Source: an uncultured Lachnospiraceae bacterium (GTDB taxonomy: Bacteria; Bacillota; Clostridia; Lachnospirales; Lachnospiraceae). Taken from it: a DNA stretch of 30,785 nt. The position numbers and the translations under genes were made by a program. Location of the stretch: assembly GCA_910578345.1 (NCBI GenBank), contig CAJTRA010000027.1, positions 1-30,785 of the forward strand. The letters are read 5' to 3'. Shown here one piece after another: positions 24,553-30,785 of this stretch (its first letter is position 1; each line of letters opens with the position of its first letter). Below the pieces are notes generated by a model that saw only the letters and a list, made by a program, of their open reading frames with translations, was not told the DNA's origin and searched no databases.

Positions 24553-24999
24553 ATGAAAATAGTAGATAGCTACAGTGCAGGAGAGACATTTGAACTTGGC
24601 CGGCAGATCGGGCAGCGAGCGAAGGCCGGAGAGGTCTATACCCTGATCGGTGATCTTGGGGCAGGGAAGACTGTGCTGACACAGGGAGTCGCCGCAGGGC
24701 TTGGCATAGAAGAACCAGTGAACAGCCCGACGTTTACGATCGTGCAGATTTATGAGGAGGGCAGACTGCCGTTCTATCACTTCGATGTGTACCGGATCGG
24801 AGATGTGGAAGAGATGGAAGAGATCGGATATGAGGACTGCTTCTATGGAGAGGGCGTCTGTCTGATCGAGTGGGCGAATCTGGTGCAGGAGATCCTGCCG
24901 CAGTCTTATTGGCAGATCACGATCGAAAAAGATCTTGGGAAAGGATTTGACTACCGCCGGATCACGATTGAGGAGCGGCGAAAGGAAGGGTTGCAGTGA
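24553..24999 (+). CDS. tsaE: tRNA t6A biosynthesis ATPase TsaE
   Basis: This 148-residue P-loop ATPase has Walker A GDLGAGKT (33-40), the switch region NSPTFTIVQIYE, FYHFDVYRIGD and EWANLVQ, all typical of TsaE (YjeE). It works with TsaB and TsaD to put the threonylcarbamoyl group on A37 of tRNAs that read ANN codons. AGGAG is 9 bases before the ATG. Its stop overlaps the tsaB start as GTGA. Confidence 0.95.
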   Translation: MKIVDSYSAGETFELGRQIGQRAKAGEVYTLIGDLGAGKTVLTQGVAAGLGIEEPVNSPTFTIVQIYEEGRLPFYHFDVYRIGDVEEMEEIGYEDCFYGEGVCLIEWANLVQEILPQSYWQITIEKDLGKGFDYRRITIEERRKEGLQ

Positions 25000-25787
25000 A
25001 AATATTAGCGTTAGACAGTTCTGGGCTGGTCGCCTCTGTTGCACTGACGGAAGATGACGATCTGATCGCAGAGTATACGGTACAATATAAGAAGACACAT
25101 TCCCAGACGCTGCTTCCCATGTTGGAGGAGATCAGAAAGATGGTGGAGCTGGACTTGAAGGAAGTGGATGCCATCGCAGTAGCGGCTGGGCCGGGATCCT
25201 TTACCGGGCTGCGGATCGGTTCGGCCACTGCCAAAGGGCTGGCCTTTGCTCTGGAGAAACCGATTATTCCGGTGCCGACGCTGGATGGTCTGGCTTATCA
25301 GATGTATGGTACGGATGCGCTGGTGTGTCCGATCATGGATGCCAGAAGGAATCAGGTGTATACAGGAATCTATGAGTTTAGGACCAGCATGGAAAGTCCG
25401 ATGCAAGAGGCAGGCGCAGAGGTCTCAGAGAAAGAAGATCAGGGGATTTCCAGCAGAGAGATGAGATGTGACATGCATGTCATAAAGGAACAATGTGCGG
25501 TTTCCTTTGATGAGATTGCGAGGGAGCTTAACAGGCTGGGAAGGAAAGTGATTTTCGTCGGGGACGGGATTCCCGTCTTCCGGGCCAGGATGATGGAAGT
25601 CATAGAAGTGCCGTACCTATTGGCGCCGGCTCACTGTAACAGACAGTCGGCCGCGTGCATTGCCGCACTCGGCAGGCTCTATTATGAACAGGGAAGAGCT
25701 GTGAGCGGTGCAGAGCATGTGCCGGAATATCTGAGACTCTCCCAGGCGGAGCGTGAGCGGAAGGAAAAGACAGAGAGGCAGTTATGA
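24996..25787 (+). CDS. tsaB: tRNA t6A biosynthesis protein TsaB
   Basis: This 263-residue ASKHA-fold pseudo-enzyme is a structural partner of TsaD. It has the family start MKILALDSSG, the KKTHSQTLLPML stretch and AAGPGSFTGLRIG. It lacks the metal-binding HxxxH of TsaD, as expected. The GTG start overlaps the tsaE stop by 4 bp. The region around residues 130-160 is a Glu/Ser/Met-rich insertion of variable type. It overlaps rimI by 4 bp, giving a tightly coupled tsaE-tsaB-rimI unit. Confidence 0.95.
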   Translation: MKILALDSSGLVASVALTEDDDLIAEYTVQYKKTHSQTLLPMLEEIRKMVELDLKEVDAIAVAAGPGSFTGLRIGSATAKGLAFALEKPIIPVPTLDGLAYQMYGTDALVCPIMDARRNQVYTGIYEFRTSMESPMQEAGAEVSEKEDQGISSREMRCDMHVIKEQCAVSFDEIARELNRLGRKVIFVGDGIPVFRARMMEVIEVPYLLAPAHCNRQSAACIAALGRLYYEQGRAVSGAEHVPEYLRLSQAERERKEKTERQL

Positions 25788-26218
25788 TGATCTATAGAAG
25801 AATGACCCCGCAGGATGTGCCCTGGATCAGCAAGCTGGAAGAAGAGACGTTCTCCATGCCCTGGTCGCCGGAATCCTTTCTGGAAATGATCGGCAAGGAA
25901 GATGTCAGATATTATGTGGCAGAGGAAGAGGGACAGATTCTGGGGGGATGTGGAGTCTGGATGATCGCAGGTGAGGGCAATATCACCAACGTCGTCGTAG
26001 CGCCCGCAGCAAGAAACCGGGGAATTGCAACAGCGATGCTGCGTCATCTGATACAGGAAGGAGACCAGGAGGGGTTAACGGCTTATACGCTGGAAGTCAG
26101 AGTCAGTAATGCTGCGGCGATCCACGTGTATGAGAAGCTCGGTTTTGTGTCAGCAGGGGTACGTCCAGGGTTTTATGAGAAACCGCCGGAAGATGCCCTG
26201 ATCTTCTGGAAGAGATAG
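25784..26218 (+). CDS. rimI: Ribosomal protein S18-alanine N-acetyltransferase RimI
   Basis: This 144-residue GNAT enzyme has the RimI pattern: PWISKLEEETFSMPWSPESF, ITNVVVAPAARNRGIATAML (acetyl-CoA loop RNRGIA) and ALEVRVSNAAAIHVYEKLGF-like ending. In the reference system it acetylates the N-terminal alanine of S18. It overlaps tsaB as ATGA, the usual neighbour order tsaE-tsaB-rimI in Firmicutes. A second in-frame ATG directly follows the first. Confidence 0.93.
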   Translation: MMIYRRMTPQDVPWISKLEEETFSMPWSPESFLEMIGKEDVRYYVAEEEGQILGGCGVWMIAGEGNITNVVVAPAARNRGIATAMLRHLIQEGDQEGLTAYTLEVRVSNAAAIHVYEKLGFVSAGVRPGFYEKPPEDALIFWKR

Positions 26219-26244
26219 GCACAGCATGGAACAATTACCACTAT

Positions 26245-26297
26245 TGTTACACGTTTTGTCTGATAAAATGAGATAGAACGAAACAGTTTGTGTAACA
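26245..26297. repeat. Inverted repeat upstream of the CxxC small-protein gene
   Basis: TGTTACAC and GTGTAACA are perfect 8-bp inverted arms 37 bp apart, flanking TAAAAT-like sequence. They could be paired operator half-sites or a long-looped mRNA stem. A well-spaced promoter was not found between rimI and the next gene. Confidence 0.4.
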
Positions 26298-26313
26298 GTA
26301 CAGGAGGTTTGTC

Positions 26314-26562
26314 ATGCGTATTTATACAGAACAAAAAGACAAGGAACTGACCGAAGCAGTCTGCAACTGCTGCGGCAGGAAATTATTAGTAGAAAATGGA
26401 TTTCTCAAAGAAGAGTGTATACATGTCGTACATGATTTTGGCTTTTTCGGGAAAAAGGACGGTACGACTCATGCATTTGATCTGTGTGAAGAATGCTATG
26501 AGAAAATGATCGCCCGGTTTGCAGTTCCGGTAGAAGTCCATGAGCGTGAAGAGTTGATCTAA
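26314..26562 (+). CDS. Small protein with two CxxC pairs, putative zinc-binding
   Basis: This 82-residue soluble protein has Cys17-x-x-Cys20 (with Cys19 between) and Cys58-x-x-Cys61, a likely four-cysteine zinc knuckle, plus Cys35. AGGAGG is well placed before the ATG. I do not recognise a named family. Its position between rimI and RNase Z, in a block of tRNA-modification genes, is suggestive but does not give a function. Confidence 0.8.
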   Translation: MRIYTEQKDKELTEAVCNCCGRKLLVENGFLKEECIHVVHDFGFFGKKDGTTHAFDLCEECYEKMIARFAVPVEVHEREELI

Positions 26563-26647
26563 GCATCCGTACCATAAATTTCAGAGATTGTGATGAGGAA
26601 TACAGGTTGTTTGGAACGACAGAGATTTCTACGGAACAGGAGCACAC

Positions 26648-27559
26648 ATGTTAGATATCTGTTTGTTGGGTACAGGGGGGATGATGCCTCTGCCATACCG
26701 GTGGCTCACGTCATTGATGGCGCGTTATAATGGGACAGGCATTCTGATCGACTGCGGGGAAGGTACACAGATTGCCCTCAAAGAAAAGGGGTGGAGTCCC
26801 AAGCCGATCGATATCATCTGCTTTACACATTATCATGCAGACCATATCAGCGGACTGCCGGGTATGCTGCTTACCATGGGCAATGCGGAACGCACACAAC
26901 CCATTCTACTCATAGGGCCAAAGGGACTTACGAAAGTAGTGAACGCTCTGCGCGTGATCGCGCCGGAACTTCCCTTTGAGATCAACTGCATGGAACTTTC
27001 GCAGACGGAACAGGAGATCCATTTTGATGGTTTTCGCATTGAGGCTTACAGAGTCAATCACAATGTGCTCTGCTATGGCTATAATATAGTAGTGGAACGG
27101 ATCGGCAAATTTGACGTACAAAGAGCCATGCAGCTCAATATTCCCAAAAACTACTGGAATCGTCTTCAAAAAGGTGAGATAATAGAGACAGAAGAAGGCA
27201 CTTTTACGCCGGATATGGTATTAGGAGCGCCCCGCAAAGGGATTAAAGTAACTTACTGCACAGATACAAGGCCCACGGAAGGGATTGTCAGGAATGCTGC
27301 AGGAGCGGATCTCTTTATCTGTGAAGGGATGTACGGAGAGCCGGAGAAGCTGCAGAAAGCCAGGGAATATAAGCATATGACTTTCTATGAAGCGGCAGAA
27401 CTTGCGAAGCGGGCAGCTGTCAGAGAAATGTGGCTGACACACTACAGTCCGTCGTTGATCCATCCGGAGGAATATATGAGAGAGGTCCGCAAGATTTTCC
27501 CGAATGCGGTGGCTGCGAAGGATGGCCGAAGTATTGATCTCATGTTTGAGGAGACATAG
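26648..27559 (+). CDS. rnz: Ribonuclease Z-type metallo-beta-lactamase
   Basis: This 303-residue metallo-beta-lactamase-fold nuclease has the zinc motif HYHADH (61-66) inside FTHYHADHISGLPG, the RNase Z pattern; later ligands are in CTDTRP and LTHYSPSL. The GTGGMMPLPYR start also fits. RNase Z trims tRNA 3' ends before CCA addition, which matters here because the two tRNA-Ser genes at the right end do not encode CCA. AGGAG precedes the ATG. Homology to ElaC-type proteins leaves some chance of another phosphodiesterase role. Confidence 0.88.
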   Translation: MLDICLLGTGGMMPLPYRWLTSLMARYNGTGILIDCGEGTQIALKEKGWSPKPIDIICFTHYHADHISGLPGMLLTMGNAERTQPILLIGPKGLTKVVNALRVIAPELPFEINCMELSQTEQEIHFDGFRIEAYRVNHNVLCYGYNIVVERIGKFDVQRAMQLNIPKNYWNRLQKGEIIETEEGTFTPDMVLGAPRKGIKVTYCTDTRPTEGIVRNAAGADLFICEGMYGEPEKLQKAREYKHMTFYEAAELAKRAAVREMWLTHYSPSLIHPEEYMREVRKIFPNAVAAKDGRSIDLMFEET

Positions 27560-27649
27560 CAGCAGAGCGTGCAGGACTGACAGGAAACTTTCGGTCCGAT
27601 CTTTCTATTGGAAAGGAAGGGCAGCAGGACACGCGGGAAGGAGGAGAAC

Positions 27650-28219
27650 ATGAAACGTTCCGGAATAATCAGTATTATCATCACATGTGTGATCCTCGCG
27701 GTAGTGATCGGGGGATTTGCCTTTTATCTTGGGCACAGATCCAGGACAGGCGGAGAGGAGGCGGTGGAATCCACGGTTGTACAGAAGGTTCTGCAGAAGG
27801 ATCTTGCTCGCAATTATCCGCCTACGCCGAAAGAAGTGGTGAAGTACTTTGCCGAGATCACGAAATGCTTTTATAATGAGGAATACTCAGAGGATGAATT
27901 AGAGAAACTGGCCGTTCAGATTCAGGGATTGTATGATGAGGAATTGATTGCCAACAAATCCCAGGAAGAGTATCTGCAGGATCTCCGGGCGGAGATTGCC
28001 AGTATGAAGGAGAGTAAATCTACCATACACAGTTACGAGGTCTCTGCCAGCACAGACGTAGTGTATTTTACGGAGAAGGACGCTTCCTGTGCCAGACTGT
28101 ACTGTAATTTCTATGTGAAGCAGGGAGCCGGTAATGTACCTTCGCTGGAGCAGTTTATCCTGCGTCAGGATGCGGAAGGACACTGGAAGATACTGGGATG
28201 GGATCTGGTGGAGGAGTAG
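27650..28219 (+). CDS. Single-pass membrane protein of unknown function
   Basis: This 189-residue protein begins MKRSG, has one hydrophobic helix (about 5-27) and then a soluble domain rich in charged residues (VQKVLQKDLARNYPPTPKEVVKYF onward as landmark; the first 20 residues of this are basic/amphipathic). The C-terminal part (FYVKQGAGNVPSLEQFIL) looks like an NTF2-like or lipoprotein-type beta fold. It may belong to DUF6715, which I recall only loosely. An AGGAGG site fixes the start; a longer in-frame start has none. It lies between rnz and tsaD. Confidence 0.78.
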   Translation: MKRSGIISIIITCVILAVVIGGFAFYLGHRSRTGGEEAVESTVVQKVLQKDLARNYPPTPKEVVKYFAEITKCFYNEEYSEDELEKLAVQIQGLYDEELIANKSQEEYLQDLRAEIASMKESKSTIHSYEVSASTDVVYFTEKDASCARLYCNFYVKQGAGNVPSLEQFILRQDAEGHWKILGWDLVEE

Positions 28220-28315
28220 ATTCCTGCGCCTGGTTCTTGCTTAAGCCGTATAGGGAAGCATTCGCAGGACCAGGAGCGGCCAACATCGTTAACGAGATAA
28301 GAAAGGCAAAATATT

Positions 28316-29386
28316 ATGCAGAGACAAGGGGCAGGCGGCGCGGAAGATGTGACGATACTGGCGATCGAGAGTTCGTGCGATGAAACGGCGGCTGCAGTGG
28401 TCAGAAACGGAAGAGAAGTTTTATCCAATATCATAGCTTCACAGATTGATCTACATACGATTTATGGCGGCGTTGTTCCGGAGATTGCGTCCAGGAAACA
28501 TATTGAGAAGATCGATCAGGTGATTGCAGAGGCGCTGCGGGCTGCAGACAAGACGCTGCGGGATATGGATGCGGTGGCCGTAACTTACGGGCCTGGTCTG
28601 GTGGGGGCTTTGCTTGTGGGCGTATCTGCCGCTAAGGCGATCAGCTTCGCATCGGGCATTCCCCTGATCGGAGTACACCATATTGAAGGTCATATCAGCG
28701 CTAATTATATAGAAAACAAAGAGTTGGAGCCGCCTTTCGTGTGTCTGGTCGTATCGGGCGGTCATTCTCATCTGGTGATCGTCAGGGACTACGGAGAGTA
28801 TGAAATTCTGGGACGGACCAGAGACGATGCTGCCGGGGAGGCTTTCGACAAAGTGGCGCGCGCGATAGGGCTGGGATATCCCGGCGGTCCGAAGATCGAT
28901 AAGGTTTCCAGGGAAGGTGATCCGGAAGCGATCAAGTTCCCGCGGGCTAAGGTGGCGGATGCAGTCTATGATTTCAGCTTCAGCGGTCTTAAGTCGGCAG
29001 TGCTGAATTATCTGAATTCCTGTGAGATGAAAGGAATTCCCGTCTGCCAGGCTGATGTGGCGGCTTCTTTTCAGAAAGCAGTGGTAGACGTATTAGTGGA
29101 ACATTCTATGATGGCTGTGGAGAACAGCGGCCTGCGTAAGTTCGCGATCGCGGGCGGCGTAGCTTCCAATTCGGCGCTGCGCAAAGCTTTTGAGGGAGTA
29201 TGTGCGCAGCGTGGGATCACTTTCTATCATCCTTCTCCTGTCATGTGTACAGACAATGCTGCGATGATCGGCGCTGCGGCATACTATGAATACCGAAACG
29301 GGGTGCGGCATGATTATGATCTGAATGCCGTGCCGAATCTGAAACTTGGAGAAGAATACCCGAAAGAGGGACATTTTTTGCAGTGA
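28316..29386 (+). CDS. tsaD: tRNA t6A N6-threonylcarbamoyltransferase TsaD
   Basis: This 356-residue ASKHA enzyme transfers the threonylcarbamoyl group from its adenylate to tRNA A37. The start of the fold reads ILAIESSCDETAAAVV, the iron ligands His122 and His126 sit in HHIEGH, then VSGGHSHL, a GEAFDKVAR stretch, FSFSGLKSAV and AGGVASNSALR follow. GAAAGG stands about 10 bases before the ATG. The first nine residues are a Gln/Gly-rich extension; a GTG at residue 12 would give the more common short N-terminus. It is separated from tsaE-tsaB-rimI by three genes. Confidence 0.95.
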   Translation: MQRQGAGGAEDVTILAIESSCDETAAAVVRNGREVLSNIIASQIDLHTIYGGVVPEIASRKHIEKIDQVIAEALRAADKTLRDMDAVAVTYGPGLVGALLVGVSAAKAISFASGIPLIGVHHIEGHISANYIENKELEPPFVCLVVSGGHSHLVIVRDYGEYEILGRTRDDAAGEAFDKVARAIGLGYPGGPKIDKVSREGDPEAIKFPRAKVADAVYDFSFSGLKSAVLNYLNSCEMKGIPVCQADVAASFQKAVVDVLVEHSMMAVENSGLRKFAIAGGVASNSALRKAFEGVCAQRGITFYHPSPVMCTDNAAMIGAAAYYEYRNGVRHDYDLNAVPNLKLGEEYPKEGHFLQ

Positions 29387-29470
29387 TGCTCCTAAAGAGA
29401 ATGCCAAAGAACAGGATACTTTTGTTGATAAGCCTGCTTGCTCGCGAATTTGAGATTTCGAGAATAAGGC

Positions 29471-29548
29471 GTGACGGAAGGTGGACATAAGAAATATCCG
29501 GCAGGATCACAGGATGTGTATCGCCTGGGAGAAACGTATTTAATATGA
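29471..29548 (+). CDS. Possible 25-residue leader peptide overlapping the ispD start
   Basis: A GTG-initiated frame runs through mostly well-used codons to a TGA that overlaps the ispD ATG as ATGA, an arrangement used for translational coupling. The peptide would be basic and Gly-rich, ending in RLGETYLI. It has no good ribosome site of its own, and ispD has a GGGAG about 13 bases upstream. I consider it uncertain. The rest of the gap between tsaD and ispD (about 158 bp) shows no promoter or terminator. Confidence 0.2.
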   Translation: MTEGGHKKYPAGSQDVYRLGETYLI

Positions 29549-30279
29549 AGAAGAAAAGATGTACCGCCATTGTCCTTGCGGCAGGAAGCGGCAGCAGGAT
29601 GAAAAGCGGTGTGGCGAAGCAGTTCATGACGGTGAGAGAGAAACCGCTGATCTGGTATGCATTGCATGTAATAGAGGAGTCCTCGGTGATCGATGATTGT
29701 ATTTTAGTTACCGGTGCGGAAGATATTTCTTATGTCCGGGAAGAAATTGTGGAGCGATATGGTTTTCATAAGGTGGATACCATTGTGGCTGGCGGCAGGG
29801 AGAGATATGATTCTGTTTACCAGGCGCTTAAAGTAGTTGCAGGCGGTAAAATGCGCGTACCAAATGTGGACGGATATATTTTTATCCACGATGGAGCAAG
29901 GCCTTTTCTGTCGGAGGAGATTTTGGAGCGGAATTACGAGGCGGTGAAATCCGATCATGCCTGTGTGACAGGAATGCCGGTGAAAGATACGATCAAGATT
30001 GCTGACAGGAATGGTTATGCATCACAGACGCCTGACAGAAGCCTGCTATGGCAGATCCAGACACCGCAGACGTTTGACAGCGCGCTGATTATAGAGGCGT
30101 ACCAGAAACTGATGAAAGAACAGGACAGTGCGGCACCGGAGAAAATACGGATCACAGATGATGCCATGGTGGTTGAAACTTTTATGGAATATCCGGTCAG
30201 ACTGGTGGAAGGTTCCTACGAAAATATTAAGATTACGACACCGGAAGACTTGAGAATTGCAGAGGCATTTCTGACCTGA
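29545..30279 (+). CDS. ispD: 2-C-methyl-D-erythritol 4-phosphate cytidylyltransferase
   Basis: This 244-residue MEP-pathway enzyme uses CTP and MEP to make CDP-ME for isoprenoid synthesis. The nucleotide-binding start is AIVLAAGSGSRMKSGVAKQF, followed by AGGRERYDSVYQAL, HDGARPF, PVKDTIK, QTPQTF, TDDAMVVE and KITTPEDLRIAE, all family landmarks in order. The length is normal. Its ribosome site is distant (about 13 bases), so translation may be coupled to an upstream frame. A CDP-ribitol/glycerol pyrophosphorylase relative (TarI) is the main alternative, less likely. Confidence 0.88.
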   Translation: MKKKRCTAIVLAAGSGSRMKSGVAKQFMTVREKPLIWYALHVIEESSVIDDCILVTGAEDISYVREEIVERYGFHKVDTIVAGGRERYDSVYQALKVVAGGKMRVPNVDGYIFIHDGARPFLSEEILERNYEAVKSDHACVTGMPVKDTIKIADRNGYASQTPDRSLLWQIQTPQTFDSALIIEAYQKLMKEQDSAAPEKIRITDDAMVVETFMEYPVRLVEGSYENIKITTPEDLRIAEAFLT

Positions 30280-30322
30280 AAGAGTGTACTTGAAAATTTT
30301 TTAAAATTTGTCAAAAAATGTG

Positions 30323-30351
30323 TTGACATTGAAAATCATTTTTGCTAGAAT
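30323..30351 (+). promoter_or_regulatory. Strong tRNA promoter
   Basis: A perfect TTGACA, exact 17-bp spacer and TAGAAT lie about 40 bases before the first tRNA, matching the hexamers of the sialic acid transporter promoter. Confidence 0.85.
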
Positions 30352-30392
30352 AACTTTTGCGCTGATCGTGAGAGCAGGCGCAAAATAAACCC

Positions 30393-30478
30393 GGAGAGGT
30401 ATCGAAGTGGTCATAACGAGGCGGTCTTGAAAACCGTTTGTCCGCAAGGGCGCGTGGGTTCGAATCCCACCCTCTCCG
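30393..30478 (+). tRNA. tRNA-Ser (anticodon UGA)
   Basis: The 7-bp acceptor stem is GGAGAGG with CCTCTCC and discriminator G. The anticodon stem GCGGT/ACCGT holds the loop CTTGAAA with anticodon TGA at 30428-30430. A long variable arm (TGTCCGCAAGGGCG) marks a class II tRNA, and GTTCGAATC is the T-loop. CCA is not encoded, so maturation needs 3' processing and CCA addition. It reads UCA and, by wobble, other UCN codons. Confidence 0.95.
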
Positions 30479-30483
30479 CTGGA

Positions 30484-30494
30484 GATACCTCTCC
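30484..30494 (+). repeat. 11-nt segment complementary to the 5' end of tRNA-Ser(UGA)
   Basis: GATACCTCTCC is the exact reverse complement of the first 11 nt of the tRNA (30393-30403), lying six nt after the mature 3' end. It also repeats the 3' acceptor strand CCTCTCC. In the precursor it could compete for the 5' acceptor strand. Confidence 0.6.
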
Positions 30495-30608
30495 AACCGA
30501 GCCGCGATATCTGCTGAGAGACAGAAGAGCGCAACGGTATTGTTGACAGATTCTAGGAATGAAATCTCACATTGAGAGTCATAATGAATAGTATGGTTAG
30601 CTATATTT

Positions 30609-30698
30609 GGAGAAGTACCCAAGATGGCTGAAGGGACACCCCTGGAAAGGGTGCAGGTCGTTAATAGCGGCGCGAGGGTTCAAATCCCTCCTTCTCCG
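30609..30698 (+). tRNA. tRNA-Ser (anticodon GGA)
   Basis: Acceptor stem GGAGAAG pairs with CTTCTCC, with discriminator G. The anticodon stem CACCC/GGGTG holds the loop CTGGAAA with anticodon GGA at 30644-30646, reading UCC and UCU. A long variable arm and the T-loop GTTCAAATC complete a class II tRNA. CCA is not encoded. The 130-bp spacer from the first tRNA shows no well-formed promoter, so the two are probably co-transcribed. Confidence 0.95.
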
Positions 30699-30699
30699 T

Positions 30700-30725
30700 T
30701 CGTATCGGAAGACTAGATGATACGA
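30700..30725 (+). repeat. Hairpin after the second tRNA
   Basis: TCGTATC and GATACGA pair over 7 bp around a 12-nt loop, without a T-tract. It may be a processing stem rather than a terminator. The last 55 bases of the window (with a TTGACA at 30734-30739 but no matching -10) show no gene; they could be the leader of a following RNA operon. Confidence 0.4.
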
Positions 30726-30785
30726 GTTGAACCTTGACAAATAAACAGTAATGCAACCCTGAAAATTCAAGAGAAAAACAGAGAT

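Noticed and set aside
24139..25098. 319-codon open frame on the minus strand over ycxB and tsaE
   Set aside because: It is opposite clear genes with Walker A and family motifs and has no initiation signals.
27574..27590. GGACTGA/TCGGTCC hairpin after the RNase Z gene as a terminator
   Set aside because: The stem is short with a G-U pair and the following T-rich stretch is interrupted, so it is too weak to call.
30543..30548. TTGACA between the two tRNA genes as a second promoter
   Set aside because: No acceptable -10 box is found at 16-18 bp downstream.
30301..30622. Minus-strand frames over the first tRNA-Ser, reading GWDSNPRALADKRFSRPP
   Set aside because: This peptide is the well-known false translation of the antisense strand of tRNA-Ser, not a protein.
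1..30785. CRISPR arrays, insertion sequences, prophage or toxin-antitoxin genes
   Set aside because: I saw no regularly spaced repeats, transposase or integrase motifs, or paired small toxin-antitoxin genes in either strand.

Overview
The window looks like a piece of chromosome from a gut-type Lachnospiraceae (Clostridia, low-to-mid GC Firmicutes). I infer this from strong AGGAGG-type ribosome sites, frequent TTG starts, TTGACA-17-TAtAAT promoters, classic hairpin-plus-U terminators, CUT1 sugar ABC transporters without a local ATPase, and tRNA genes without an encoded CCA end. No phage, insertion sequence or CRISPR array is visible.

Region 1 (about 1-8610) is a complete sialic acid uptake and breakdown locus. 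A leftward operon nanE-nanQ-nanK (epimerase, anomerase, kinase) and a rightward operon (solute-binding lipoprotein, two permeases, NanA lyase) diverge from one promoter region, where a palindrome sits inside the nanE promoter. An SGNH esterase converges on nanK and is a candidate sialate O-acetylesterase. A RpiR-family regulator follows nanA, separated from it by a strong terminator. Sialic acid would be imported, de-acetylated and opened, split to ManNAc plus pyruvate, phosphorylated, and epimerised to GlcNAc-6-P.

Region 2 (about 8760-14580) is a second ABC importer of unknown substrate. Its 842-residue lipoprotein appears to join a beta-propeller-like N-terminal half, with one Asp-box, to a solute-binding domain. 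Two permeases and a HlyD-like membrane adaptor follow.

Region 3 (about 14590-17945, minus strand) is the most unusual gene: a HelD-type helicase joined through a Ser/Thr/Ala-rich linker to what reads as the N-terminal beta-sandwich of a GH31 glycosidase, ending where the catalytic barrel should begin.

Region 4 (about 18300-23960) carries overlapping genes for a GNAT acetyltransferase, an XRE-HTH/methyltransferase fusion and an S-adenosylhomocysteine/MTA deaminase, then a ROK repressor and a zinc sorbitol/xylitol-type dehydrogenase with its own promoter and a candidate operator.

Region 5 (about 23880-30785) is a housekeeping, tRNA-centred block: a hairpin-rich leader, a YcxB-like membrane protein, tsaE-tsaB-rimI, a small CxxC protein, RNase Z, a one-helix membrane protein, tsaD, ispD, and two tRNA-Ser genes (UGA and GGA anticodons). 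All functional calls are from reading motifs by eye; no database search was run.
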